Below, piece after piece: positions 16,178-27,360 of a stretch of DNA of 64,000 nt. The stretch's first letter is position 1; every line of letters starts with the position of its first letter. The stretch comes from Actinacidiphila acidipaludis (GTDB lineage: Bacteria; Actinomycetota; Actinomycetes; Streptomycetales; Streptomycetaceae). Position numbers and translations under genes: made by a program. The stretch covers positions 1 through 64,000 of the forward strand of contig NZ_JAINZZ010000012.1 of assembly GCF_019890725.1 (NCBI RefSeq), read 5' to 3'. The notes below the pieces were generated by a model that saw only the letters and a program-made list of their open reading frames with translations, was not told where the DNA came from and did not search any database.

Positions 16178-17008
16178 ATGAGCGGGAGCAACGGGCGGCT
16201 GTCCGTCGGCGCGGCCGCGGCGGCGGCGACACGTGCCGCGTACCGGCAGCTTCGGCGTCGGCCCCCCGTGGAAGCGCGCATGTGGCAGCGGACCAACCAC
16301 GCGGGCCGCGGCGTCGAGCTGTACGGGGGCCTGGCCGCCGCGGCGGGTGCCGCGACCGCGATGGCCACCGCGCGGGGCCTGAGCCTGCGGGCGCGGGCCG
16401 CCGCCGTCGGAGCCGCGCTGGCCGCGGGGGCCTGCGGGGCGTACGACGACCAGAAGGGCTCCGCGGACGAGCGCGGGTTCGGCGCCCACCTGGGGGCACT
16501 GCGTGAGGGCCGCCTCACCTCGGGCGGAGTGAAGCTCCTGGGCATCGGCGCCGCCGGCCTCGCCGCAGGCGTCCTGCTCAAGTCCCGCCCGCTGGACCGC
16601 GTGCTGGCCGGCGTGGTGATAGCCGGCACGGCGCACGCCGTGAACCTGCTCGACGTCGCGCCCGGCCGCGCCGCGAAGGCGGTCATCACCGTCGGCGCCC
16701 CCGGCCTGCTCCGCGCGGGCACCGGCGGCGTGCTGGCCGCCGCCCCCGTCGGCGCCGCGGCCGCCGTCCTCGGCGACGACCTGAGCGAGCGGACGATGCT
16801 GGGCGACGCGGGCGCGCACGCGCTGGGCGCCGCGCTCGGCGCGGCCATCGCCGCCGCCAACGGCCGGATCGGGCTGATGATGCACGCCCTCGCGCTCGCC
16901 GCACTGACCGGCGCCGGCGACAGGATCTCCACCGACCAGCGGTTGTGGAACGCCCCCGGGGTGCGGCACGTTGATGGCTGGGGGCGCGTGGCCCACCCGT
17001 TCGGGTGA
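16178..17008 (+). CDS. MraY/WecA-like (GT4-family) membrane protein
   Basis: The product is 276 aa from ATG 16178, with GGAGAGG seven bases upstream. It is very rich in Ala/Gly/Leu helices. Three motifs recall polyprenyl-phosphate phospho-sugar transferases: GAYDDQKGSADERGFG (DD...KG), NLLDVAPGRAAKA (NxxD loop) and ERTMLGDAGAHALGAALG (the LGDxGx helix). It is shorter than MraY (about 350 aa), with perhaps seven helices, so an enzymatic role is inferred only. It is followed by a glycosyltransferase gene, as expected if both handle lipid-linked sugars. The opening 40 residues are basic and cytosolic. Confidence 0.65.
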   Translation: MSGSNGRLSVGAAAAAATRAAYRQLRRRPPVEARMWQRTNHAGRGVELYGGLAAAAGAATAMATARGLSLRARAAAVGAALAAGACGAYDDQKGSADERGFGAHLGALREGRLTSGGVKLLGIGAAGLAAGVLLKSRPLDRVLAGVVIAGTAHAVNLLDVAPGRAAKAVITVGAPGLLRAGTGGVLAAAPVGAAAAVLGDDLSERTMLGDAGAHALGAALGAAIAAANGRIGLMMHALALAALTGAGDRISTDQRLWNAPGVRHVDGWGRVAHPFG

Positions 17009-17183
17009 TCCCCGTGGCGGGTGAGCGGGTGCGAACGCCGCCGAACGCGCAAAGCCATGGCCTCGGCCTGGCATCCTGGGACTGGCCGCCCGAAGCAGCC
17101 CGTGGCCGCCCGGGGCCGTTAGCATCCCGCACCGCGCGGCCCCGCACCGTGCCGACCCGTACCGAGTCAGGAGCCGTACCCGC

Positions 17184-18320
17184 GTGAGCAGCATCGTGAA
17201 CCCCGCCCCGGGGCAGCAGCTGCACGCCGTGCACGTCCTGAGCACGGCGGCCGGCGCCCACGTCAGCTCGCTGGCCGGGGGGCTGGTGGCCCGCGGGGTG
17301 GAGGTCACGGTCTGCGCCCCGGCCGCCGCCGAGTCGGACTACCTCTTCACCGGCACCGGGGCCCGGTTCGTGCCGATCGACCTCGGCCGCCGCACCGCCG
17401 CCGACACGCCCGCGATCACCGCGCTGCGGGCGGTGTTCAACGGCGCCGGCGTCGTGCACGCGCACGGCATGCGGGCCGGGCTGCTGGCCGCCCTCGCCCT
17501 CGGCGGCCGCCGCACCCCGCTCGTGGTGAGCTGGCACGGCGCCGACCCGCCCGCCGACGACGGCCCCGGTGCGATGGTGCTGCGCTGGCTCGAACGCCGC
17601 TGGGTGCGCGGCGCGTCCGTGGTGCTCGGCGTGTCCTCGGACCTGGTCGACCGGGCGCGCAGGTACGGCGCCCACGACGTCCGGCTCGCCCCGACCGCCG
17701 TGCCGCGCCCCACGGCCAGACCGCCCCGCCCGCCGGCCGAGGGGGACCGGCAGCGGCAGAAGACGCGTGCCGAATTCGGCGCCTTGGACCGGCCGTTGCT
17801 GCTCGCCGTCGGCCGCCTGGAACCGCAGAAGGGCTACGAGCTGCTGCTCGACGCGGCTGCCGGCTGGACAGGTCTGGACCCGCGGCCGCTGGTGGCGATC
17901 GCCGGTGAGGGGCCCCAACGGGCCCTGCTGCAACGGCGGATCGAGGCGGAACGGCTGCCGGTGCAGCTCGTCGGGCGCCGCGAGGACCTGCCGGAACTGC
18001 TGTCCGCCGCCGACCTGGTGCTGCTGCCCAGCCGCTGGGAGGGCCGTGCCCTGATCGCGCAGGAGGCCCTGCACGCCGGTGTGCCACTGGTGGCCACCGC
18101 CGTCGGCGGCACGCCCGAACTCGTGGGCGACGCCGCCGTGCTGGTGCCGTACGGCGACGCGGCCGCGCTGGCCCGCGAGGTCATCCGGCTGCTCGCCGAC
18201 GACGAGGCCCGCACCGCTCTGGCGGTGGCGGGCCGCGCCCAGGCCGCGACCTGGCCCACCGAGGACGACACGGTGGCCCAAGTGCTCAGCGTCTACGACG
18301 AGTTGACACAGACCCGATAG
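17184..18320 (+). CDS. GT4-type glycosyltransferase
   Basis: The product is 378 aa from GTG 17184, with AGGAG eleven bases upstream. The fold is GT-B. The N-lobe starts HAVHVLSTAAGAHVSSLAGGLVARGVEVTVCAP. The C-lobe has LLAVGRLEPQKGYELLLDAAAGW, then LVLLPSRWEGRALIAQEALHAGVPLVATAVGGTPELVGDAAVLVPYGD. That includes the E(x7)E motif (EGRALIAQE) for the nucleotide-sugar donor. No transmembrane segment is seen. Donor and acceptor are unknown. The gene follows the MraY/WecA-like protein in the same direction with 175 bases between, so a common lipid-linked glycan route is possible. Confidence 0.88.
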   Translation: MSSIVNPAPGQQLHAVHVLSTAAGAHVSSLAGGLVARGVEVTVCAPAAAESDYLFTGTGARFVPIDLGRRTAADTPAITALRAVFNGAGVVHAHGMRAGLLAALALGGRRTPLVVSWHGADPPADDGPGAMVLRWLERRWVRGASVVLGVSSDLVDRARRYGAHDVRLAPTAVPRPTARPPRPPAEGDRQRQKTRAEFGALDRPLLLAVGRLEPQKGYELLLDAAAGWTGLDPRPLVAIAGEGPQRALLQRRIEAERLPVQLVGRREDLPELLSAADLVLLPSRWEGRALIAQEALHAGVPLVATAVGGTPELVGDAAVLVPYGDAAALAREVIRLLADDEARTALAVAGRAQAATWPTEDDTVAQVLSVYDELTQTR

Positions 18321-18363
18321 CCCGCCCGAACAGCCTCGGCCATCCCCGTGGCCACGGCGGCGT

Positions 18364-20178
18364 TCAGGCCCGGAAAGCTCCGCACGCGGTCAGCCGCAGC
18401 GCCGTGTCGATCAGCGGCACATGGCTGAACGCCTGCGGGAAGTTGCCGACTTGGCGCTGCCGACGCGGGTCCCACTCCTCGGCGAGCAGGCCCAGGTCGT
18501 TGCGCAGGGCCAGCAGCTTCTCGAAGAGCCGCCGCGCCTCCTCCACCCGGCCGATCATCGCCAGGTCGTCGGCGAGCCAGAACGAACAGGCCAGGAAGGC
18601 CCCTTCGTCGCCGGGCAGGCCGTCGAGGTTCTGCTCGCCGCTGGCGTCGCTGCCGGACGTGGGGTAGCGCAGCACGAAACCGTCCTCGGTGGACAGCTCG
18701 CGCTGGATCGCCTCGATCGTCCCGATCACCCGCTTGTCGTCCGGCGGCAGGAAGCCCATCTGCGGGATCAGCAGCAGCGAGGCGTCCAGTTCCTTCGAGC
18801 CGTAGGACTGGGTGAAGGTGTTGCGCTCCCGGTCGTAGCCCTTCTCGCACACGTCGGCGTGGATCTCGTCGCGCAGCGCCTTGAACCGCTCCAGCGGTCC
18901 GTCCACCTCGCCGGACTCGATGAGCTTGACCGTGCGGTCCACGGCCACCCACGCCATCACCTTGGAGTGCACGAAGTGGCGGCGCGGGCCGCGCACCTCC
19001 CAGATGCCCTCGTCCGGCTCGTTCCAGTGCTTCTCCAGATACCGGATCAGCTTGAGCTGCAGCACGCTGGCGTAGTCGTTGCGGGCCAGGCCGGTCATGT
19101 GGCCGAGATGCAGGGCCTCGGTGACCTCGCCGTACACGTCGAGCTGGAGCTGGTGGGCCGCGCCGTTGCCGATCCGCACCGGCGAGGAGTTCTCGTAGCC
19201 GGGCAGCCAGTGCAGCTCGTTCTCGCCCAGTTCGCGCTCACCGGCGATGCCGTACATGATCTGCAGGTTCTCCGGGTCGCCGGCGACCGCCCGCAGCAGC
19301 CACTCGCGCCAGGCCCTGGCCTCCTCGCGGTAGCCGGTGCGCAGCAGCGACGACAGGGTGATCGCCGCGTCCCGCAGCCAGGTGAACCGGTAGTCCCAGT
19401 TGCGCACACCGCCGATGTCCTCGGGCAGCGAGGTCGTGGGGGCGGCCACGATGCCGCCGGTCGGGGCGTAGGTGAGGGCCTTCAGCGTGATCAGCGAGCG
19501 GACCACCGCCTCGCGGTACGGCCCGGTGTAGGTGCACTGCTCCACCCAGTCGCGCCAGAAGTCCTCGGTGTTCGTCAGCGCCACCTCGGGCTCGGGGAGC
19601 GAGGGCTGCGGCTTGTGCGAGGCCTCCCAGCTGATGGTGAAGGCCACCCGGTCGCCGGGGCCCACCGTGAACTCGGAGTAGGTGGTCAGATCCTGGCCGT
19701 AGGTGTCCACGTCGGTGTCCAGCCACACCGAGTCGGGGCCGGCCACGGCCACGGTGCGGTCGCCGACCTTGTGCACCCACGGCACCACCTGGCCGTAGGC
19801 GAAGCGCATCCGCAGGGTGGAACACATCGGGACCCGGCCGCTGACGCCCTCCACGATCCGGACGAGCTGCGGCGCGCCGTCACGCGGCGGCATGAAGTCG
19901 ATCACCCGGACCGTACCCCGCCCGGTGTCCCACTCGGACTCCAGCACGAGCGAATCGCCCCGGTAGCGGCGGCGGGTCGCGCGCGGCGGCTCGGCGCCCG
20001 GCCGGTGCGCCGGTCCGACCCGCCAGAACCCGTGCTCCTCGGTGCCCAGCAGCCCGGCGAACACCGCCGGCGAGTCGAAGCGGGGCAGGCACAGCCAGTC
20101 CACCGTGCCATCGATGCAGACCAGCGCTGCGGTCTGCATGTCACCGATGAGTGCGTAGTCCTCGATACGCCCTGCCAC
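18364..20178 (-). CDS. glycoside hydrolase family 15 (glucoamylase/trehalase-like)
   Basis: The product is 604 aa from GTG 20178, preceded by GGAG six bases upstream; longer frames extend upstream but lack codon bias. It opens GRIEDYALIGDMQTAALV and DGTVDWLCLPRFDSPAVFAGLLG, the usual start of bacterial GH15 proteins. The catalytic (alpha/alpha)6 barrel carries VRNWDYRFTWLRDAAITL and LPGDEGAFLACSFWLADDLAM, where the Glu of EGAF is a catalytic candidate. There is no signal peptide, so it acts in the cytosol. Members hydrolyse maltodextrins or trehalose; the substrate is not decided from sequence. It is convergent with the glycosyltransferase gene. Confidence 0.93.
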   Translation of the reverse strand: MAGRIEDYALIGDMQTAALVCIDGTVDWLCLPRFDSPAVFAGLLGTEEHGFWRVGPAHRPGAEPPRATRRRYRGDSLVLESEWDTGRGTVRVIDFMPPRDGAPQLVRIVEGVSGRVPMCSTLRMRFAYGQVVPWVHKVGDRTVAVAGPDSVWLDTDVDTYGQDLTTYSEFTVGPGDRVAFTISWEASHKPQPSLPEPEVALTNTEDFWRDWVEQCTYTGPYREAVVRSLITLKALTYAPTGGIVAAPTTSLPEDIGGVRNWDYRFTWLRDAAITLSSLLRTGYREEARAWREWLLRAVAGDPENLQIMYGIAGERELGENELHWLPGYENSSPVRIGNGAAHQLQLDVYGEVTEALHLGHMTGLARNDYASVLQLKLIRYLEKHWNEPDEGIWEVRGPRRHFVHSKVMAWVAVDRTVKLIESGEVDGPLERFKALRDEIHADVCEKGYDRERNTFTQSYGSKELDASLLLIPQMGFLPPDDKRVIGTIEAIQRELSTEDGFVLRYPTSGSDASGEQNLDGLPGDEGAFLACSFWLADDLAMIGRVEEARRLFEKLLALRNDLGLLAEEWDPRRQRQVGNFPQAFSHVPLIDTALRLTACGAFRA

Positions 20179-20683
20179 GTGCAACTCCAGTCGAACACGG
20201 CGCCGCCCCGCGGGACGGTCTTGCGGTCTGGGGAAATTCGTCAGATCTGGATCTGTGAACGAGCTCTGCGATCCGGAAATGGGCGGGGTTGGTGCCGTGC
20301 CGGTCGGCTCGCGCAATGCGTCCGAGCAGAATACGTCGTCGGGGCGAGCGGTGCGCGCCTCTCGGCGATCTTCACTGGGCCTGTCGGGTGTAGCCCGCGG
20401 CGGTGCCCGGCGTGCGCCCGGAGCCAGGACGATCTCACCGCCCGAACCCCGCACGCCTTCCCCGCGAGGTTCGCACGTCTCATCCACGAGTCTCACACAC
20501 TGCCGCGGGGAACCCCATGATCAGCGGAAAGCCCGGGGTCGTGGGCGGCGTCTGCCGTCGTCGCGCGCGGTCACTGATACCCTGGTAGCCCGTGGGCCGG
20601 TGGGCTGAACCACTGAACCGCCGCGACGGCGTCCGGACATGAACGCCGTCCCGACCCTCACCTGCGACCACGGGAGTTCCCTC
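20179..20683. other. pyrG / GH15 divergent intergenic region
   Basis: About 500 bases between the GH15 start (left) and the pyrG start (right). It holds no convincing gene; open frames here are out of codon phase. An AT-richer patch near 20560-20600 is a possible pyrG promoter region. An ATG at 20639 is in frame with pyrG but lacks a ribosome-binding site. Confidence 0.4.
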
Positions 20684-22341
<1,658 letters not shown>

Positions 22342-22345
<4 letters not shown>

Positions 22346-22965
22346 TCAAGGACACCTCGGAGGAGTGGCCGGTCCGGTCCACCTCCACCCCCTTCACCGG
22401 CAAGAAGACCGGTGTGCGCACCGACGAGGTCGTCATGCCGGACGGCGGGGCGGCCGTGCGCGACTACCAGGTGCACCCCGGCTCGGTCGCGGTCCTCGCG
22501 CTCGACGACGAGAACCGGGTCCTGGTCCTCAAGCAGTACCGGCACCCGGTCCGGCACAAGCTCTGGGAGATCCCGGCGGGCCTGCTGGACGTCCCCGGGG
22601 AGAACCCGCTGCACGCCGCCCAGCGCGAGCTGTACGAGGAGGCGCACGTCAAGGCCGAGGACTGGCGGGTCCTGGTCGACCTCTACACCTCGCCCGGCGG
22701 CTCCGACGAGGCCGTGCGGATCTTCCTGGCCCGCGGCGTCTCCGAGGCCGAGGGCGAGCGGTTCGCGGCCTCCGAGGAAGAGGCCGACATGGAGCACGGC
22801 AGGGTGCCGCTCGCCGAGCTGGTGCGGGGCGCCCTGGCGGGCGAGCTGCACAACACCTCTCTCGTGACGGGGGCGCTGGCGCTGCAGAGCGCCCTGTCGG
22901 GCGACGGGCTGGACGCGCTGCGTCCCGCCGAAGCGCCGTGGCCGGCGCGGCCCTTCACCGCCTGA
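22342..22965 (+). CDS. NUDIX ADP-ribose pyrophosphatase
   Basis: The product is 207 aa from ATG, overlapping pyrG by four bases. The Nudix box is [17 protein letters not shown] preceded by GLLDVPG. The E-x7-RE-x2-EE core is intact. The spacing from Gly to the first Glu is one residue longer than Gx5E and the end is AHV in place of TGY, as I recall for actinobacterial ADP-ribose pyrophosphatases (cf. M. tuberculosis Rv1700). The preceding [22 protein letters not shown] is typical of that group. It hydrolyses ADP-ribose to AMP and ribose-5-phosphate. The pyrG-nudix pair is conserved in actinobacteria. Confidence 0.94.
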
Positions 22966-23193
22966 CGGATCCGGCCCTCTGCGGATCTGCTCGCCCGGCC
23001 GGTGCGAGAGGTCTGCGGGGGGCCTGACGCGGCGTAGGGCGCGATCATCCGATGGGGTGGTCCTTGCGCCCCTCGGCCGCGTCAAGCCCCGGGGTGGCCT
23101 CCCCGCTGTGAACTAGTCTCGACGCACGCCCTGCTCGCCGCCCTCGCGCCGCCGGGCGCGACCGCGACGACCTCAGCAGCCGGGAGCGTGCCC

Positions 23194-26100
23194 GTGACGG
23201 ATCAGGCACTCGACCCGCCCCCGCCGGGCTCCGGCACGACCGGCCCGGCCCCGGCCGAACCTGCTTCCGCGGACCGTCCCAAGACCCGCAAGCGCGCCAC
23301 GGCCGCGCGGAAGAAGCCCGCGGATTCCGCCGAGCCGGCACCCCGGTCGCGGCCCACCCGATCCCCGAAGCGCGGCGCCGCTGCCGCTTCCCCGGCCGAG
23401 GCGCCGTCCGAGGGTGCGGTCGCGGGCCGCGGCTCACGACGGGGGAAGTCGGCGGGGGCGGACGCGGAGTCCGAGCGGGGTGCGGGTGCGGGTGCGCGTG
23501 CGGGTGGGCGTGCGGTCGCGGGCACCGCGCGGCGGCGTTCGGAGCCGCGAAAATCCGCGAGGACGCGCAGCGCCGCCGAGCCCCTGGAGCCGGCGGGCGT
23601 GAAGCAGGCTGCTGCCCCGGGAAGCAGCCCCGAAGTGGCCGAGAACAAGCCCTCGGTCGAGATTCCGGATCACGCGGAGGCCCCGGAGGCGGCAGGATCA
23701 TCGGGGAGCGCCCCGCGCGGGGCGCGCCGCCAGCCGGCCAGTCGTGCGGCAGCGGGGAGGGAGACCACAGTGACGGCGGGGTCGGGCGGCGAAGGCCGGA
23801 ATCCGGAGCAGGCTGCCACGGCGCCACCGGGCCCACCCGAGCAGCCCGCGCCGGGGGCCGCAGCGCACGATGAACCCGCGCCCAGGCCCGGAGTTGCGAG
23901 GTCCGCCGAGCGTGCTGAGCCCGGGGCCGGGGCGGGGGCCGCAAGGGTTGCCGCGCGTGATGAGCCCGGGGTCTCCGCGACTTCGGCTGTACCGGCTGGG
24001 CACGTGCATCCTGATGCCGTGCAGGGCCCGGTGCCTGACCAGGCCGCGTCTGTGCCCGAGGAGCCGAGCGCGTCCGCTACCTCGGCCGTACTGCCCGTGT
24101 CTGCGGCCCCTGCCGGGGAGGCGGGCAGGCCCGATGAGTCCGCGTCCGGGGCCGCGGCATTTACAGACGACGAGCCGAGGGTGTCCGCCACCTTGGCCGC
24201 ACCGCATACGCCCGCGCAGCCCGTTGCCGCACCTTCGCCGACGCCCGCTCCAAAGAGGGGCGGGGGAGCGGACGACGTTGCTGCGTCCGCTTCGGGTGAG
24301 GCACCCGCCGCTGAGACTGCGTCCGTGGCGGCGCCTCGCTCGACATCGGCGGACCGCCTGGATCCCGCGTCTCGGCGCATGGTGGACGTTGGCCGAGGAC
24401 CGGGCAGCGACGGCTCCGCTTCCGCGTCAGGGCCGGTTCAGGAGCGCCCCTCCGATCGAGCCGGGGCCTCCGCCGCGCCCGCTCCCGTATCCCGGCCTGA
24501 CACGGCTACCTCGCCTTCCGAGGCCGGCCGGGTTCCGAGATCGGCGCACGCACCAGAACGTTCTTTTCAGCCGTCCGCGCCCGGCTCCGCTTCCGCCCCC
24601 GGCACGTCGCACCGGCCCGAGGAGCCCACGCCTCCCGCTCACCTGCCCAGGCCCAACGCCGCTTCCGCCTCTGACGCTCGGGTGCCGTCCGCTTCCGGGC
24701 ACGGCGGCGCAGCCGGTTCCGCCCCTGCGGGTGCCCACGGGCCATCTGCGCGGCCTGGCGCAGCTCCTTTCGCTTCCGCGGCCGGTCCGAATGCGTCGGC
24801 TCAGGGCGGTCCCGCGTCGTCCTCCGGGCGGGGCGGTGCGGCTGCGTCCGCCTCTTCGTGGCAGCCGGGTGCTGGCGGTCCGGATGGGGTGTCGCGTCCG
24901 GGAGGTGCGTCGGGTGCTGCTGCGGCTGGGGCCACCCCGCCGTCGCGGCCGGGCGCAGCTCCTGCGTCGGTCCAGGGCGGTCCCGCGTCGTCTTCCAGGC
25001 AGGCTGGTGCGGCTGCGCCTGCCTCTTCTTCGCAGCCGGGTGCAGGCCGTCCGGATGGGGTGTCGCGTCCGGGCGGTGCGTCGGGTGTTGCCGCGGCTGG
25101 GGCCACCCCGCCCACGCAGCCGGGCGCAGCCCCCTCCGCGTCGGTCCAGGGCGGTCCCGCGTCGTCTTCCGGGCGGGGCGGTGCGGCTGCGTCCGCCTCG
25201 TCGTCGCAGCCGGGTGCTGCCGCAGCCGGGGCCACCCCGCCGTCGCGGCCAAGCGCACCCCCTTCGTCGGCTCAAGCCCCCGCGTCGTCCTCCGGGCGGG
25301 GCGGCGTTGCCCCTGCGGGCCGGGGGCAGGCGTCGGCGTCGGCAACTCCGTCGCGGCCAAGCGCACCCCCTTCGTCCTCGCGGCCGGTGGCCGGGGAATC
25401 CGCGGGGCAGCGCGACGCGACCCCCGCTGTCACCGTGGAGCGCGAGCTGCCCCCGGCGGGCGGCGTGGGGTTCGTGGGGCGGGAGCGGGAGCTGGGCGAG
25501 TTGCGGGGGGAGATCGGGCGGCCGGGGCTGCGGGTCGCGGGTGGGCGCGAGGCCGAGCGGGGCCGGGTGCTGCTCGTGGTCGGGCGGCCCGGGATCGGCC
25601 GGACCGCCGTCGCCCTGGAACTGGCCCGGCAGGTGGCGGCCGACTACCCCGGCGGCAGCTTCTTCGTCCGGCTGACCGGGGAGGGCGGTGAGCCGCTGAC
25701 CGCGGACCAGCTCGCCGAGGCCCTCGCCCCGGCCGCGGGCCGCCCCGCCCTGCTCGTCCTCGACGACGTCGTCCGCGGCGACCAGCTCGCCGGGGTGCTG
25801 CCGTCGGCCGCGGGGAGCCTGGTGGTGGCGACCTCCGGCGGCCCGCTGAGCGGGGTCCCGGACGTCCGCCCCTGCACGCTCGGCGGCCTGGACACACCGG
25901 CCGCGGTCGAGCTGGTGGCCCGCACGATCGGCGGCACCCGGGTCACCAACGATCCGCGCGGCGCGGAGACCCTCGTCCAGGAGCTCGGCGGGCACCCCAC
26001 CGCGCTGCGTCTCGTCGCGGCTTGGCTCGCGGTCCAGCCGCGGCTGTCGCTGTCGGAGACGGCGGCCCGGCTCGCGGCGGTCAAGGAGCCGGGCGAGCTG

Positions 26101-27318
26101 GTCCGCGCGTTCCGGCTGGTGTACGGGAGCCTGCCGGCGACCGCCGCGAGGATACTGCGGCTGCTGGTGCTGGCCCCGGCCGGGCGGATCGACGCCCAGG
26201 TGGCCTCCGCGCTGGCGGGCTGCTCGGTGCCGGCCGCGCAGAACACGCTGGACGACTTCGTGGCCGGCGCTCTGCTGGAGGGCGGCGGCTCGCGCCCGTA
26301 CCGGGTGCCGGGCTGCCTGGCGCCGCTGCTGCACGCCCTGGTGGAGCGGCTCGACAAGCCGGAAGACGTGCGGCTGGCCCGCGCCCGGATGCTGGAACGC
26401 ACCGTCCGCCTGCTGCGCTCCTGCGGGGCGACGCTGGCCGGGGAGGCCCTGGACGACGGGCTGCCGCGCACCCTGCGGTTCGCCTCGCGCGAGGACGCCG
26501 CCGGCTGGCTCACCGGCCGGCTGCCCGCGCTGATGGCCGCGGCCCGGGCCGCCGTCGCGGACGGCGAGCTGGACACGCTGGCCCGCCGGCTGGTCGCCGC
26601 GCTGGTCCGCGCGCTCGTCGCGATGCCCGGGGGCCCGCCGTCCATGGCCGCCGAGCGGTACGAGCTGCATGTCCTGGTCCTGGGCGTGGCCGAGCGGCGC
26701 GGACTGCACCGGGAGAAGGCCGCGGCCCTGATCAACCTCGCCGATCTGGACGCCGAGGCCGGGCGCGAGGACGCCGCGCTGGCGAAGTACCGGCAGGCGC
26801 TGGACGCGGCCCGCGCGGGGGACGACACCGACGCCGAGGGCCGGATCCTGGAGGCCCTGGGCGGCACCTACCTGGCCCGGCAGGACCTGCCCCGCGCGTG
26901 CGACTGGTTCGGGCGGGCGCTGGCCCTGCGCCAGGGCCGGGGCGAGCTGGTCCACCAGGCGCGGCTGCACGCTCGGATCGGTTCCGTCCTCACCTACCAG
27001 GGCCGCTACGGGCCGGCGCTGCGCGAGTGGCGTTCGTCGGCCGGGGTGTACAAGCGGTTGGGCGACATCCCGTCGCAGGCCCGGGCGCTGACCGAGGCGG
27101 CCCGCGTCCAGGAGTACGCGGGTCATCCCGAGGACGCGTTGCGGACCTGCCGGGACGCGCTGTACTGGGCGCGGCAGGCGGGAGAGCGGCGGCTGGAGGC
27201 CGCGGTGCTGCTGCGGCTGGCGGACGCCCTGGACCGGCTGGGGGACAGCAGCGGCGCGGGCCTGCAGCGATCGGCCGCGCAGCGGTTGTTCCGGCCGGGC
27301 GAGTTCCCCGCCTTCTGA
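23194..27318 (+). CDS. STAND-like NTPase with long disordered head and TPR tail
   Basis: The product is 1374 aa. GTG 23194 is chosen because GGGAG lies seven bases upstream; GTG 23188 has it one base away. Residues 1-745 are disordered, rich in Ala/Pro/Ser/Gly/Glu, with tandem repeats at 538-730. VGFVGRERELGELRGEI (about residue 758) opens an NB-ARC-type domain. The P-loop at 797-804 reads GRPGIGRT, with Arg at 803 where Lys is normal; Walker B is LLVLDDV. A winged-helix-like stretch and a helical repeat tail (about 1160-1345) with TPR consensus (ALAKYRQALDAARAGDDTDAEGRIL) follow. It resembles AfsR without the DNA-binding domain. Ligand and output are unknown. It sits between nudix and ald, where mycobacteria carry xerD. 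Confidence 0.85.
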   Translation: MTDQALDPPPPGSGTTGPAPAEPASADRPKTRKRATAARKKPADSAEPAPRSRPTRSPKRGAAAASPAEAPSEGAVAGRGSRRGKSAGADAESERGAGAGARAGGRAVAGTARRRSEPRKSARTRSAAEPLEPAGVKQAAAPGSSPEVAENKPSVEIPDHAEAPEAAGSSGSAPRGARRQPASRAAAGRETTVTAGSGGEGRNPEQAATAPPGPPEQPAPGAAAHDEPAPRPGVARSAERAEPGAGAGAARVAARDEPGVSATSAVPAGHVHPDAVQGPVPDQAASVPEEPSASATSAVLPVSAAPAGEAGRPDESASGAAAFTDDEPRVSATLAAPHTPAQPVAAPSPTPAPKRGGGADDVAASASGEAPAAETASVAAPRSTSADRLDPASRRMVDVGRGPGSDGSASASGPVQERPSDRAGASAAPAPVSRPDTATSPSEAGRVPRSAHAPERSFQPSAPGSASAPGTSHRPEEPTPPAHLPRPNAASASDARVPSASGHGGAAGSAPAGAHGPSARPGAAPFASAAGPNASAQGGPASSSGRGGAAASASSWQPGAGGPDGVSRPGGASGAAAAGATPPSRPGAAPASVQGGPASSSRQAGAAAPASSSQPGAGRPDGVSRPGGASGVAAAGATPPTQPGAAPSASVQGGPASSSGRGGAAASASSSQPGAAAAGATPPSRPSAPPSSAQAPASSSGRGGVAPAGRGQASASATPSRPSAPPSSSRPVAGESAGQRDATPAVTVERELPPAGGVGFVGRERELGELRGEIGRPGLRVAGGREAERGRVLLVVGRPGIGRTAVALELARQVAADYPGGSFFVRLTGEGGEPLTADQLAEALAPAAGRPALLVLDDVVRGDQLAGVLPSAAGSLVVATSGGPLSGVPDVRPCTLGGLDTPAAVELVARTIGGTRVTNDPRGAETLVQELGGHPTALRLVAAWLAVQPRLSLSETAARLAAVKEPGELVRAFRLVYGSLPATAARILRLLVLAPAGRIDAQVASALAGCSVPAAQNTLDDFVAGALLEGGGSRPYRVPGCLAPLLHALVERLDKPEDVRLARARMLERTVRLLRSCGATLAGEALDDGLPRTLRFASREDAAGWLTGRLPALMAAARAAVADGELDTLARRLVAALVRALVAMPGGPPSMAAERYELHVLVLGVAERRGLHREKAAALINLADLDAEAGREDAALAKYRQALDAARAGDDTDAEGRILEALGGTYLARQDLPRACDWFGRALALRQGRGELVHQARLHARIGSVLTYQGRYGPALREWRSSAGVYKRLGDIPSQARALTEAARVQEYAGHPEDALRTCRDALYWARQAGERRLEAAVLLRLADALDRLGDSSGAGLQRSAAQRLFRPGEFPAF
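24805..25383 (+). repeat. 57/58-codon coding tandem repeats
   Basis: Four in-frame units begin with GGCGGTCCCGCGTCGTC or a close variant, at 24805, 24976, 25150 and 25276. The unit lengths are 171, 174 and 126 bases, then a degenerate unit. The third lacks about 16 codons of the DGVSRPGGASG core. All lie in the disordered head of the STAND-like protein. High identity between units 1 and 2 suggests recent duplication. Confidence 0.85.
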
Positions 27319-27324
27319 GGAGCC

Positions 27325-27360
27325 GCCGCCGGGCGTCGCCCGGGCCTCGTGCCCGGCGGC
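27325..27360 (+). terminator. hairpin terminator after the STAND-like gene
   Basis: A 10-bp perfect stem (27325-27334 with 27351-27360) closes on a 16-base loop, six bases after the stop codon. No U-tract. Confidence 0.6.

Noticed and set aside
18421..20520. Long plus-strand open frame opposite the GH15 gene
   Set aside because: GH15 on the minus strand has full catalytic motifs and length. The plus frame is Val/Gly/His/Gln-rich noise.
24805..25383. CRISPR-like repeated units
   Set aside because: Units are 126-174 bases, in frame and coding, without spacers; they are protein repeats.
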